From: Agrobacterium albertimagni AOL15
Lineage (GTDB): Bacteria > Pseudomonadota > Alphaproteobacteria > Rhizobiales > Rhizobiaceae
Length of the DNA: 64,000 bases
Direction of reading: 5' to 3'
Assembly: GCF_000300855.1 (NCBI RefSeq)
Contig: NZ_ALJF01000002.1
Span: forward strand, 372,001 to 436,000
The notes beneath the pieces are model-generated. The model had not been told where the DNA came from, made no database searches, and saw only the letters and a list, made by a program, of their open reading frames with translations. Below, in pieces: positions 16,345 to 25,394 of this stretch; within the stretch, counting starts at the first letter, position 1, and the number at the start of each line of letters is the position of its first letter. The position numbers were made by a program, and so were the translations under genes.

Positions 16345-16583
16345 GCAGGCGTGATCCCGCCCTTGCGGATGTGAAAGCGGTGACCGGCGTCGAGCCGCTC
16401 CTGCGCGACCAGTTCATGACCGTCCTCGTTGCAGAAATGCGGAATGTCGATGCCGGCGAGCGGGTCGCTGGTCTCCACCACCAGTTCGTCCCCAGGCTTC
16501 ATGTCGGCCATGCGTCGGCGGGTCTTCAAAACGGGAAGGGGGCATTTCAGCCCCCTCAGATCATAGATCACCGTCTCGGTCAT
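16341..16583 (-). CDS. TusA-family sulfur carrier protein
   Basis: An 80-residue protein with the TusA signature: LRGLKCPLPVLKTRRRM (the CPxP cysteine C14 is the sulfur carrier), then GDELVVETSDPLAGIDIPHFCNEDGHEL. It is expected to relay persulfide sulfur in tRNA thiolation or molybdenum-cofactor/sulfur metabolism. The ATG lies 4 bases after the stop of the L,D-transpeptidase gene, so it is translationally coupled to it. Confidence 0.85.
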   Translation of the reverse strand: MTETVIYDLRGLKCPLPVLKTRRRMADMKPGDELVVETSDPLAGIDIPHFCNEDGHELVAQERLDAGHRFHIRKGGITPA

Positions 16584-16587
16584 GCCC

Positions 16588-17838
16588 TTACCAGAGCTTC
16601 CAGAAGGGCTTCTTGCCGGCCGGTGCCTGTGCTTGCGACTGTGCCGGTGCTGCCACTGCGGCCTCAGCTGTCTGGGGTGCAAGCGGATTGGGCTGCGGCA
16701 CCGGGACGGCTGTGGCAGCCGGCGCTGCGGGCGTCGCTGCCTCTGCGGCCTGCGCCTGCGGGTCGCCGTTCGGGTTGGTCGCCATCTGGTTGACAGCAGC
16801 CGTGCCATTGGCAGCCGGAGGCGCCGACTGGTCCGCATCATTGATGTTAAGCAGCTTGCCGGCCTTCAGGGCAGAGCCCGTCGGGGCGAAAGCGAGATCG
16901 TGCGAGCGCGACTTGCGAAGGTCAGCCACCAGCGCCTTGCGCTCGGCTTCCGTCGGGTCGTACCAGATCTTGCCGTCATATTTCTTCAGCGCCTTGGCAT
17001 AGGCGGCGTCATAGGCTTCGTTGAAGCCGTTGAGTGCGACCGAGAGTGCCGGAGGCGTGCTCATGGCCGGGCAGGTACCCTGCGGATTGAAGCTCGAACC
17101 AGCCGGAACCGACTGGTTGAAGACGTATTTCTTCTCGCAGACATTAACCTCGGGTGGCCGCTTGGTGATCTCGAAATTGTCGTAGCCGACCTTCAGCATC
17201 TTCCAGAAATCGAAGTGCGGGCTGTGGCGATGACGTGCCATGTTTTCCGCCGTCATGCGGAAGGGGAAGGCCTGCAACTGGATTGCCTGCTGGCCGCCCT
17301 TGAAGGCATCGCGCGCGAATGCATAGATCTCCAGCATCTGTGCGTCCGTCATCGAATAGCAGCCTGACGACGAGCAGGCGCCATGGATCATCAGGTGGGA
17401 TCCGTTGCGGCCGTTCGCCCGGTCGAATTGGTTCGGGTAACCCGTATTGATCGCCAGGAAATACTTGGAATTCGGGTTCAGGTGATACGGCGTCAGCGGA
17501 TAGAAGCCTTCAGGCGCCTGACGGTCGCCTTCCTTCACCTTCGGACCCAGCCGGCCGGACCAGGCGCAGATATCGTATTCCACGACCTTGTCGAAGCGGC
17601 CGTTGGTCTTTGCTTTCCAGACCTCGAGCTTGCCCTCTTCCTTGAAGATACGGATCATGATCGGCGAGTTGCGATCCATGCCCTTCTTCTGGATTTCGGA
17701 AATCAGGCGTGCGGGGAGTGGCTGCGCGACCTTGTTGGCGACGCGCGGCGTATCGTAGGCAGCACTCTCCAACGTGTCGTTGCAGCCTGCGAGGGCGGCG
17801 GCGAAAACCAGAACCAGGGCCGTTGATGTCAAACGCAT
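16588..17838 (-). CDS. L,D-transpeptidase lipoprotein (YkuD/YafK type)
   Basis: The 416-residue lipoprotein has a signal peptide ending in lipobox LAGC (C19). A YkuD catalytic domain follows with His152 and the nucleophile Cys160 in HGACSSSGCYSMTD, as in murein L,D-transpeptidases of the YafK/DpaA branch, which act on peptidoglycan cross-links or release lipoprotein. Residues beyond about 300 are Ala/Pro/Gln-rich and end in PAGKKPFWKLW, probably a flexible wall-spanning tail. ATG at 17838 is used because it directly starts the signal peptide; an in-frame ATG at 17865 would add nine residues. TusA is coupled downstream. Confidence 0.88.
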   Translation of the reverse strand: MRLTSTALVLVFAAALAGCNDTLESAAYDTPRVANKVAQPLPARLISEIQKKGMDRNSPIMIRIFKEEGKLEVWKAKTNGRFDKVVEYDICAWSGRLGPKVKEGDRQAPEGFYPLTPYHLNPNSKYFLAINTGYPNQFDRANGRNGSHLMIHGACSSSGCYSMTDAQMLEIYAFARDAFKGGQQAIQLQAFPFRMTAENMARHRHSPHFDFWKMLKVGYDNFEITKRPPEVNVCEKKYVFNQSVPAGSSFNPQGTCPAMSTPPALSVALNGFNEAYDAAYAKALKKYDGKIWYDPTEAERKALVADLRKSRSHDLAFAPTGSALKAGKLLNINDADQSAPPAANGTAAVNQMATNPNGDPQAQAAEAATPAAPAATAVPVPQPNPLAPQTAEAAVAAPAQSQAQAPAGKKPFWKLW

Positions 17839-18019
17839 GCGCGAAGGCTCTTTCCAGAAACACATGTTGGGGCTCGAACCGAGCCGATCATGCGTAGTTT
17901 AGAACTGCTTTCTTCACAAATTATAAACCAATGGCCGCCGATTTCGCCATCCATCTTCCGCCGCTACCGCTGCAAAGCGGCGGAGTGATGGCAAATTGCC
18001 GCAGCCGCAGCCTTCTATC

Positions 18020-18973
18020 TCAGAGGTTGCGACCGATATCGAGGAACTTCTGGCGCCGGTCGGCGCGCAGCTTGTCGCCGGGCATCGGCGTCAATTCGGC
18101 AAGTGCAGTCGCGATCACGTCGCCGGTCATGCCGATCACCCGGTCCGGCGCGCGATGCGCGCCGCCGACGGGCTCGGGGATGATCGCATCGATGATGCCG
18201 AGGCCCTTTAGGTCTTCCGCCGTGATCTTCATGTTGGTCGCGGCTTCCTTGGCGCGGGTCGAATCGCGCCAGAGAATGGAGGCGGCACCTTCCGGCGAGA
18301 TCACCGAATAGATCGCATGCTCGAGCATGTAGACGCGGTTGCCGGTGGCAATCGCGATCGCGCCGCCTGAGCCGCCTTCGCCGATGACGACGGAGACCAT
18401 CGGCACCTTGAGGCCGAGGCACATCTCGGTCGAGCGGGCAATGGCTTCCGCCTGGCCGCGTTCTTCAGCACCTACGCCTGGATAGGCGCCGGCCGTATCG
18501 ATCAGGGTGATGACGGGCAGGCCGAAGCGGTCGGCCATTTCCATGACGCGGATCGCCTTGCGGTAGCCTTCCGGACGGGGGCTGCCGAAATTGTGCTTGA
18601 TGCGCGACTTGGTGTCGTTGCCCTTTTCCTGGCCGATCACGGCCACGGGCTGGCCGCGGAAGCGCGCGAGGCCGGCCTGGATGGCGGCGTCCTCGGCGAA
18701 TTTGCGGTCGCCGGCCAGAGGGGTGAATTCGGTGAACAGCGCTTCGGCATAATCGACGAAGTGCGGGCGCTGCGGATGGCGCGCGACCTGCGTCTTCTGC
18801 CAGGCGTTGAGCTTCGAATAGATCTCCACCATCGCCTCGTCGACGCGGCTTTCCAGCCGGCTGATCTCTTCCGAGGTGTCGATGCTCTCGTCCTCTTCCG
18901 CGAGCTTCTTCAGTTCGCGGATCTTGGCCTCGAGGTCGGAGATGGGCTTTTCGAAGTCGAGATAGTTGTGCAT
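18020..18973 (-). CDS. accA: Acetyl-CoA carboxylase carboxyltransferase subunit alpha
   Basis: Part of the ACC complex (AccABCD) that commits carbon to fatty-acid synthesis. The 317-residue product starts [21 protein letters not shown]. It carries the conserved carboxyltransferase blocks [52 protein letters not shown] and [16 protein letters not shown] precedes the start. It follows xerD on the same strand after 62 bases; a hairpin lies right at the xerD stop (19016-19037). Confidence 0.95.
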   Translation of the reverse strand: MHNYLDFEKPISDLEAKIRELKKLAEEDESIDTSEEISRLESRVDEAMVEIYSKLNAWQKTQVARHPQRPHFVDYAEALFTEFTPLAGDRKFAEDAAIQAGLARFRGQPVAVIGQEKGNDTKSRIKHNFGSPRPEGYRKAIRVMEMADRFGLPVITLIDTAGAYPGVGAEERGQAEAIARSTEMCLGLKVPMVSVVIGEGGSGGAIAIATGNRVYMLEHAIYSVISPEGAASILWRDSTRAKEAATNMKITAEDLKGLGIIDAIIPEPVGGAHRAPDRVIGMTGDVIATALAELTPMPGDKLRADRRQKFLDIGRNL

Positions 18974-19035
18974 GAACTCCGTTCCGATCGTTCGTTCCTG
19001 GCGCTCGCCGCCCGCAGGAACCGGCTTTGCCGGTC

Positions 19036-19977
19036 CTAATCGGGGTTTTTGGCCTGTTTTGCAAGGGGGTGATGCGTATGCACCAGTTGCTGCAGGCGCT
19101 CGTCGAGCACATGCGTATAGATTTGTGTCGTCGAAATGTCGCTGTGGCCCAACAGTTCCTGCACCGCGCGAAGATCGGCGCCATTGCCGAGAAGATGGCT
19201 GGCAAAGGCATGCCGCAGCACATGCGGAGACACGGCATTCGCCGACAATCCGGCTCTCACGGCAAGGTCCTTGAGGTCGCGGGCAAAGACCTGACGCGGA
19301 AGATGGCCTTCCTTGCTGGCGGCAGGAAACAGGAAGGGGCTGTCGGCCTGCACGGGATCGGCGCCCCGGATTTTACCGTATCGTGCCAGTGCCTCGATCG
19401 CCGTCCGCGACAGGGGGACAAGCCTTTCCTTGTTGCCCTTGCCGCGCACCAGAAGGAAACGGCCCTCCTGCGTCAGCACCTTCACCGGCAAAGAGACGAG
19501 TTCGCTGACGCGCATGCCGGTTGCATAAAGAAGTTCGATCAGCGCCAGTCGCCGGATTCGCGCGGGCTGTTCCGGTCCTTCGAGGTTCGCTTCCTGCTCG
19601 GCGAGCGACAGAAGCCCGGTGACATCCTCGACCGTCAGCACCTTGGGCAGGGGGCGGGTCTTCTTCGGCGCGTCGAGGATAGCGGTCGGATCATCGCCGC
19701 GCAGCCCTTCCGCATAGAGAAATTTGTAGAATTGGCGCATCGCCGACAGGCGCCTTGCCTGTGAGGTCGGCTGAAAGCCGCGTCGCGCAAGGTCTGAGAG
19801 ATAGGCGGCCAGATCTTCCCGTGTCGCTGCACCCAGGGTCACCTTGCGGCCGGAAAGAAAATCGCCGAGGTCGTCGAGGTCGCGCTCATAGGAGGTGAGC
19901 GTGTTCTGGGCTGCTCCGCGCTCGGCGCTCAGCATCTCCAGAAAGGCCTCCACACGAGCCCGGCTCAGATCCGACAT
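19036..19977 (-). CDS. xerD: Tyrosine recombinase XerD
   Basis: Resolves chromosome dimers at dif together with XerC. The 313-residue protein has the N-terminal core-binding domain ([23 protein letters not shown]) and the catalytic domain with R in GMRVSEL, K in RGKGNKER, HxxR in [13 protein letters not shown] in [14 protein letters not shown] and the nucleophilic Tyr in that last block. Its position beside a small gene and aroK-aroB, and the XerD-like sequence, distinguish it from the element-borne integrase at 62568. An inverted repeat (19016-19037) overlaps the stop codon. Confidence 0.92.
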   Translation of the reverse strand: MSDLSRARVEAFLEMLSAERGAAQNTLTSYERDLDDLGDFLSGRKVTLGAATREDLAAYLSDLARRGFQPTSQARRLSAMRQFYKFLYAEGLRGDDPTAILDAPKKTRPLPKVLTVEDVTGLLSLAEQEANLEGPEQPARIRRLALIELLYATGMRVSELVSLPVKVLTQEGRFLLVRGKGNKERLVPLSRTAIEALARYGKIRGADPVQADSPFLFPAASKEGHLPRQVFARDLKDLAVRAGLSANAVSPHVLRHAFASHLLGNGADLRAVQELLGHSDISTTQIYTHVLDERLQQLVHTHHPLAKQAKNPD

Positions 19978-19990
19978 ATCTTGCTTCCCG

Positions 19991-20143
19991 CTACTGCTCG
20001 ACCGGATTGATACGCTCGGAAGGAATGCGCACCGTCACGTCGCGTTCCCGCGGCTCGACGAAGACTGCAAAGGACCACATGGTGACATAGACCAGACCGA
20101 CGATGGTCCCGCAGATGAACAGAAAGCGAAACAGAGTGGGCAT
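19991..20143 (-). CDS. Small single-pass membrane protein upstream of xerD
   Basis: A 50-residue frame starting [24 protein letters not shown] and ending ERINPVEQ. One membrane helix spans residues 4-26, followed by a charged periplasmic or cytoplasmic tail ([16 protein letters not shown]). AAGGA is placed before the ATG. The stop is 13 bases before the xerD start, which indicates cotranscription. Such a short protein is, to my knowledge, conserved at this place in rhizobia; function unknown. Confidence 0.65.
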   Translation of the reverse strand: MPTLFRFLFICGTIVGLVYVTMWSFAVFVEPRERDVTVRIPSERINPVEQ

Positions 20144-20287
20144 GGTCGGTCCTTCGCTGGTTCTCAAAATAAATAGGTCGAAACATGCAGTTTACCAAGG
20201 CCGGGACAGGGCTTCTGGAAATACAGCCATGGCTTGACGCTAGCCCTCTATATGTCAATAGGTCATGAAACAGTCGTGAACAGGCCG

Positions 20288-20878
20288 ATGACCGAAACGA
20301 TCCTCAACCTTGCTCCCAGTTTGGGTGTGCGTGCCAAGACGGCGCTCGGCAAACGCAATCTCGTGCTCGTCGGCCTGATGGGCGCTGGCAAGTCAGCCAT
20401 CGGCCGGATTGTTGCGCAGCAACTCGGTCTGCCCTTTGTCGATACCGATACGGAAATCGAGCGGGTGTCGCGGATGACGATCGCCGAACTGTTTGCCGCC
20501 TATGGCGAAGAGGAGTTCCGCGCGCTTGAAACCCGTGTCATCAAGCGCCTGCTGCGCACGGGCCCGCGGGTCGTCTCTACCGGCGGCGGCGCCTTCATCA
20601 ACGAGAGGACCCGCAAGCAGATCGAGCGTGGCGGGCTTTCGGTGTGGCTCAATGCCGATCTCGACGTGCTCTGGGAGCGGGTGAACAAGCGCGACCACCG
20701 GCCCCTGCTGAAGACCGAGAACCCGAAGCAGACGCTGAAGGATCTGATGGACAAGCGATATCCGATCTATGCTCTTGCGGATATCACGGTCCAGTCGCGT
20801 GACGTGCGTAAGGAAGTGATCGCCAACGAGGTCCTGACCTCGGTGATCGAACATATCGGCAAGGACAAGACGTTATGA
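20288..20878 (+). CDS. aroK: Shikimate kinase
   Basis: Phosphorylates shikimate in the chorismate pathway. The 196-residue product has the Walker A motif GLMGAGKS (29-36), DTDTEIE for shikimate/Mg binding, FRALETRV and the STGGGAF loop. The start is uncertain: in-frame candidates are ATG 20252, GTG 20276 and ATG 20288, none with a strong ribosome site; the last gives the most usual length. The stop overlaps the aroB start (ATGA), so aroK-aroB-corC form a tightly coupled operon. Confidence 0.9.
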   Translation: MTETILNLAPSLGVRAKTALGKRNLVLVGLMGAGKSAIGRIVAQQLGLPFVDTDTEIERVSRMTIAELFAAYGEEEFRALETRVIKRLLRTGPRVVSTGGGAFINERTRKQIERGGLSVWLNADLDVLWERVNKRDHRPLLKTENPKQTLKDLMDKRYPIYALADITVQSRDVRKEVIANEVLTSVIEHIGKDKTL

Positions 20879-22002
20879 CGAAGGTCGAGACCCTGGAACG
20901 CCTGGTGCATGTGCCGCTGGGTGAACGCTCCTATGACATTCTCATCGGCCCGGGCCTGATGACGCGTGCCGGCGGCGAAATCTCGACCCGCATCAAGGGT
21001 CGCCGTGCCGCCATCGTCACCGACGAGAATGTTGGCGCGCGCTATCTCGACGGGCTGATGGACAGCCTGCAGACCGACGGCATCGAGGCGGTGTCTGTCA
21101 CGCTTCCGGCCGGCGAGAAGACCAAGAGCTTCGATTATCTCACCAAAGTCTGCGACGTGCTTCTCGAAGCGCGCATCGAACGCAACGATACGGTGATTGC
21201 ACTCGGTGGCGGCGTCATCGGCGATCTCACGGGCTTTGCCGCCGGCATCGTCCGGCGCGGTGTCCGCTTCGTGCAGATCCCGACATCTCTTCTGTCGCAG
21301 GTCGACAGTTCCGTCGGCGGCAAGACCGGCATCAATGCCCGCCAGGGCAAGAACCTGATCGGCATCTTTAATCAGCCGGATCTGGTGCTTGCCGATACCG
21401 ACGTGCTCGACACGCTGTCTGAGCGCGAATTTCGCGCCGGTTATGCCGAAGTCGCGAAATACGGCCTGATCGACAAGCCCGACTTCTTCGAATGGCTGGA
21501 AAAGAACTGGCGCGAGGTCTTTGCCGGCGGCGCGGCCCGCATCGAGGCGATCGCCGTCTCCTGTCAGGCCAAGGCCGACGTGGTTGCCGCCGACGAGCGC
21601 GAAAACGGCCGTCGGGCGCTTCTCAATCTCGGCCATACCTTCGGTCATGCGCTGGAAGCGGCGACCCAGTATGACAGCAGCCGGCTCGTGCATGGCGAGG
21701 GGGTCTCGATCGGTATGGTGCTCGCGCATCGCTTCTCGGCGCGCATGAACCTCGTCAGTCCGGATCTGGCCGATCGCGTCGAGGCCCATCTGCGCGAGGT
21801 CGGCCTTCCCACCCGGATGAATCAGATCCCCGGCGAATTGCCGCCGACCGATGTCCTGATGGATGCCATCGCCCAGGACAAGAAGGTGAAGGCTGGCCAA
21901 CTCACCTTCATCCTTACCCGTGGTCTCGGCCAGTCCTTTGTCGCTGACGACGTGCCGGCGTCTGAAGTCCAGCGTTTCATCGAGGAGATGCGCCCATCAT
22001 GA
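20875..22002 (+). CDS. aroB: 3-dehydroquinate synthase
   Basis: NAD- and metal-dependent cyclisation of DAHP to 3-dehydroquinate, second step of the shikimate pathway. The 375-residue product has ALGGGVIGDLTGFAAG, the nucleotide-binding PTSLLSQVDSSVGGKTGIN, the metal-ligand blocks GYAEVAKYG and NLGHTFGHALE, and HGEGVSIGM. It overlaps aroK by ATGA upstream and the CorC-type gene by ATGA downstream. Confidence 0.95.
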   Translation: MTKVETLERLVHVPLGERSYDILIGPGLMTRAGGEISTRIKGRRAAIVTDENVGARYLDGLMDSLQTDGIEAVSVTLPAGEKTKSFDYLTKVCDVLLEARIERNDTVIALGGGVIGDLTGFAAGIVRRGVRFVQIPTSLLSQVDSSVGGKTGINARQGKNLIGIFNQPDLVLADTDVLDTLSEREFRAGYAEVAKYGLIDKPDFFEWLEKNWREVFAGGAARIEAIAVSCQAKADVVAADERENGRRALLNLGHTFGHALEAATQYDSSRLVHGEGVSIGMVLAHRFSARMNLVSPDLADRVEAHLREVGLPTRMNQIPGELPPTDVLMDAIAQDKKVKAGQLTFILTRGLGQSFVADDVPASEVQRFIEEMRPS

Positions 22003-23303
22003 TCGAGCAAATCCTGGCCGGCCTTGCCGAATACTGGCTCACCATCCTCGCCATCTTTCTGTTGATCTGCTGTTCGGGCTTCTTCTCCGGGTCGGAGACG
22101 GCGCTGACCGCCACGTCCCGCGCGCGCATGCACACGCTCGAGGTCAATGGTGATGATCGTGCGGGCGTGGTGAACATGCTGATCGAACGGCGCGACCGGC
22201 TGATCGGTGCGCTGCTGATCGGCAACAACCTGGTCAACATTCTTGCTTCGTCGCTGACGACGAGCCTGTTTCTCGGCCTGTTCGGCGATTCCGGTGTTGC
22301 CATCGCCACGCTGTTGATGACTGTTCTCCTCGTCATCTTTTCAGAAGTACTGCCGAAGAGCTGGGCGATCTCGGCGCCAGAACGCTTTGCCCTCGTCGTT
22401 GCACCGCTGGTCCGGCCCTTCGTGGCCATCGTCGGTCCGCTTTCCAGCCTCGTCAACTGGATCGTCCGCAAGCTGCTCGGCATGTTCGGCGTCTCGATTT
22501 CCGGCGAAGTCTCCATGCTGTCTGCGCATGAAGAACTGCGTGGCGCCGTGGCGCTCCTGCACCGCGAGGGATCGGTGATCAAGGCCGACCGCGACCGCCT
22601 CGGTGGTGTGCTGGATCTCGGTGAACTCGAGGTTTCCGACATCATGATCCACCGCACGGCCATGCGGGCGGTCAATGCCGACGAACCGCCGGAAACCGCG
22701 ATCCGCAACATTCTCGAAAGCCCATACACCCGCATGCCGGTCTGGCGTGGTTCGACCGACAACATCATCGGGGTGATCCATGCCAAGGACCTGATCCGCG
22801 CACTCGCCGAGCCGAATGTCGAGCCGCAGGACATCGACATCGTCAAGGTCGCCCAGAAGCCGTGGTTCGTACCCGATACCACCAACCTCAAGGACCAGCT
22901 GAACGCTTTCCTGCGCCGCAAGAGCCATTTCGCTGTCGTCGTCGACGAATATGGCGAAGTGCAGGGTGTGGTGACGCTCGAAGACATTCTCGAGGAAATC
23001 GTCGGTGATATCTCCGACGAACACGATCTCGAGATCCAGGGGGTGCGGCAGGACAGCGACGGTTCGATCGTGGTCGATGGCGGCGTGCCGATCCGTGACC
23101 TCAATCGCGCGATGGACTGGCAGTTACCGGATGAGGAGGCGACAACGATCGCCGGTCTCGTCATCCACGAGTCGAAGTCGATCCCTGAGGAGCGTCAGGC
23201 CTTCACGTTCTACGGCAAGCGTTTCATCGTGCTGAAGCGGGAGAAGAACCGCATCACCCGTCTGCGCATCCGGCCGATCGATGCGGCCGAGCCGCAGGTC
23301 TGA
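21999..23303 (+). CDS. HlyC/CorC (CNNM) family transporter with CBS domains
   Basis: Inner-membrane protein of 434 residues. An N-terminal CNNM/DUF21 domain holds about four hydrophobic segments (ILAIFLLICCSGFFSGSETALTA is the signature). Two CBS domains follow (ELEVSDIMIHRTAMRAV, then a second containing HFAVVVDEYGEVQGVVTLEDILEEIVG), and a C-terminal CorC_HlyC domain follows these. The family is linked to Mg2+/Co2+ efflux; older 'hemolysin' labels are misleading. The start overlaps the aroB stop by four bases. Confidence 0.9.
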   Translation: MIEQILAGLAEYWLTILAIFLLICCSGFFSGSETALTATSRARMHTLEVNGDDRAGVVNMLIERRDRLIGALLIGNNLVNILASSLTTSLFLGLFGDSGVAIATLLMTVLLVIFSEVLPKSWAISAPERFALVVAPLVRPFVAIVGPLSSLVNWIVRKLLGMFGVSISGEVSMLSAHEELRGAVALLHREGSVIKADRDRLGGVLDLGELEVSDIMIHRTAMRAVNADEPPETAIRNILESPYTRMPVWRGSTDNIIGVIHAKDLIRALAEPNVEPQDIDIVKVAQKPWFVPDTTNLKDQLNAFLRRKSHFAVVVDEYGEVQGVVTLEDILEEIVGDISDEHDLEIQGVRQDSDGSIVVDGGVPIRDLNRAMDWQLPDEEATTIAGLVIHESKSIPEERQAFTFYGKRFIVLKREKNRITRLRIRPIDAAEPQV

Positions 23304-23316
23304 TCTTAGTCGAAGA

Positions 23317-23598
23317 CTACCAGCGCGTGGGCTCGCCGGGGGCGGCGGGCTCGATCGCCAGCGCATGTAGCCCGGCATCGAGCTCCGGCTTGAGCACATC
23401 CGTAATCGCACGATGGCGTGAGAGCCGCGTCATTCCTGAAAAGGCTTCTGCGACGATGCGCACCCGCATATGAGTTTCGCCGGTGCCGGTGATGTCAGGC
23501 TGATGACCCGCATGGTGATGGCTCTCGTCAATCACGACAAGGCGTTCGGGGCCGAAGGCCTCGGTCAGGCGGGTCTCTATCCGGCTCTTCACCGACAT
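23317..23598 (-). CDS. bolA: BolA-family protein
   Basis: A 93-residue protein with the BolA fold pattern MSVKSRIETRLTEAF...VVIDESHHHAGH...ETHMRVRIVAEAFSGMTRLSRHRAITDVLKPEL. The His in SHHHAGH and the conserved His/Arg in SRHRAI are the usual ligands for a [2Fe-2S] cluster shared with a monothiol glutaredoxin. It is convergent with the CorC-type gene. The gene ends inside an Ala/Pro-rich tail (EPAAPGEPTRW). Confidence 0.9.
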   Translation of the reverse strand: MSVKSRIETRLTEAFGPERLVVIDESHHHAGHQPDITGTGETHMRVRIVAEAFSGMTRLSRHRAITDVLKPELDAGLHALAIEPAAPGEPTRW

Positions 23599-23702
23599 GG
23601 GTCTTGCCTCTTTCTGCTGCTTCGCAAAAAGCCCCACAAAGCGCGCAACAAACCGGTTTGTCAATTCTTGTCCGACCCCCGCCGACGCCCCATAATTACC
23701 GG

Positions 23703-24329
23703 ATGAAACTCGACTCGAAATACTTCGATGGGATACGGACCCGGCGAAAGCGGGCAGCGGAGCCCGAACCAACCAATCCTGTCTGTCAATGGGACGGCTG
23801 CGAGAAGCCGGGGGCTCATCGCGCGCCCGTGGGTCGTCATGCCGAGGGCCAGTTCTTCCTGTTCTGCTTCGAGCACGTGAAGGAATACAACAAGGGGTAT
23901 AACTACTTCTCCGGCCTCTCCGACACCGAAATTGCGCGCTACCAGAAGGAAGCGATCACCGGACATCGTCCGACCTGGACGGTGGGCGTCAACAAGGCTG
24001 CGAAAGCGAGCCCGTTGCACTCCACCGCGCGCTCCGGTTCGGCTGCGTCACAGGCGCGCATGAAGGACCCGTTCGGCTTCGTGCAGCAGGGTCGCGGCGG
24101 CGCCTCGCGCTATCAGGCGGCGGATCGGAAATTGAAGACTTTGGAGGCAAAAGCGCTGGATACGCTTGGGCTTACCGTCAGCTCCACGCCGACCGACATC
24201 AAGACCCGCTACAAGGAGCTTGTAAAAAAACACCATCCCGACGCAAATGGCGGAGACAGGGCTTCTGAAGAGCGTTTTCGCGCTGTTATTGAAGCCTACA
24301 AATTGTTAAAGCAGGCCGGTTTCTGTTAA
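23703..24329 (+). CDS. J-domain protein with C-terminal J domain
   Basis: The 208-residue protein has its J domain at the C-terminus (about 150-208, HPD at 178-180 in KKHHPDANGGD), unlike classical DnaJ. The N-terminal part has CQWDGCEKPGAHRAP and FLFCFEHVKEYNKGYNYF, giving Cys/His residues that might bind zinc, and it lacks the DnaJ G/F and zinc-finger regions. It would stimulate DnaK ATPase for a particular client. Its ATG at 23703 is preferred (GGATG context) over a longer frame. It precedes cobS by 60 bases; this pairing is common in rhizobia, but a link to cobaltochelatase is not proved. Confidence 0.8.
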   Translation: MKLDSKYFDGIRTRRKRAAEPEPTNPVCQWDGCEKPGAHRAPVGRHAEGQFFLFCFEHVKEYNKGYNYFSGLSDTEIARYQKEAITGHRPTWTVGVNKAAKASPLHSTARSGSAASQARMKDPFGFVQQGRGGASRYQAADRKLKTLEAKALDTLGLTVSSTPTDIKTRYKELVKKHHPDANGGDRASEERFRAVIEAYKLLKQAGFC

Positions 24330-24389
24330 TCCGAACACACAAGCAGCGATGAGATGCGGCCGGTCGGTGGCGCCCGGCATGGAGAAACG

Positions 24390-25382
24390 ATGAGCAAAAT
24401 TGATCTTGATATTACCAATCTCCCCGACACCACCGTGTCGGTGCGCGAGGTGTTTGGTATCGACAGCGACATCCGTGTCCCGGCTTACTCCAAGGGCGAC
24501 GCCTATGTCCCGGATCTCGATCCGGACTATCTCTTCGACCGCGAAACCACGCTCGCCATCCTCGCCGGCTTTGCTCACAACCGCCGCGTCATGGTCTCCG
24601 GCTTCCATGGCACGGGTAAGTCCACGCATATCGAACAGGTCGCGGCCCGCCTCAACTGGCCCTGCGTGCGCGTCAACCTCGACAGCCATGTCAGCCGTAT
24701 CGATCTCGTCGGCAAGGACGCCATCGTCCTCAAGGACGGCAAGCAGATCACCGAATTCAAGGACGGCATCCTGCCCTGGGCCTACCAGCACAATGTCGCG
24801 CTCGTCTTCGACGAATACGATGCCGGTCGTCCTGATGTCATGTTCGTCATTCAGCGCGTGCTGGAATCGTCGGGCCGCCTGACACTCCTCGACCAGAGCC
24901 GCGTCATCCGTCCTCACCCTGCATTCCGCCTGTTTGCGACCGCCAACACGGTTGGCCTCGGCGACACGACGGGCCTCTATCACGGCACGCAGCAGATCAA
25001 CCAGGCCCAGATGGACCGCTGGTCGATCGTCACCACGCTCAACTATCTGCCGCATGACAAGGAAGTCGACATCGTCTCCGCCAAGGTGAAGAGCTTCGGT
25101 TCGACCGCCGAGGGCCGCGACACCGTCTCGCGCATGGTGCGTCTTGCCGATCTCACGCGCGCCGCCTTCGTCAACGGCGATCTGTCCACCGTCATGAGCC
25201 CGCGTACGGTCATCACTTGGGCGGAAAACGCCGAGATCTTCGGCGATGTGGCCTTTGCCTTCCGCGTCACCTTCCTCAATAAGTGCGACGAACTCGAGCG
25301 CACGCTGGTGGCCGAGCAGTATCAGCGCGCCTTCGGCGTGGAACTCAAGGAAAGTGCGGCCAATATCGTACTCGGCGCATAA
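24390..25382 (+). CDS. cobS: Cobaltochelatase subunit CobS (AAA+ ATPase)
   Basis: The AAA+ subunit of aerobic cobaltochelatase, which with CobT and CobN inserts cobalt into hydrogenobyrinic acid a,c-diamide. The 330-residue product has Walker A GFHGTGKS (71-78), Walker [10 protein letters not shown], sensor 1 LFATANTVG and the Arg-rich [12 protein letters not shown] segment. ATG at 24390 follows GGAGAAA. cobT follows 12 bases later. No cobN is in the window. Confidence 0.95.
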   Translation: MSKIDLDITNLPDTTVSVREVFGIDSDIRVPAYSKGDAYVPDLDPDYLFDRETTLAILAGFAHNRRVMVSGFHGTGKSTHIEQVAARLNWPCVRVNLDSHVSRIDLVGKDAIVLKDGKQITEFKDGILPWAYQHNVALVFDEYDAGRPDVMFVIQRVLESSGRLTLLDQSRVIRPHPAFRLFATANTVGLGDTTGLYHGTQQINQAQMDRWSIVTTLNYLPHDKEVDIVSAKVKSFGSTAEGRDTVSRMVRLADLTRAAFVNGDLSTVMSPRTVITWAENAEIFGDVAFAFRVTFLNKCDELERTLVAEQYQRAFGVELKESAANIVLGA

Positions 25383-25394
25383 GGACTGAGAAGC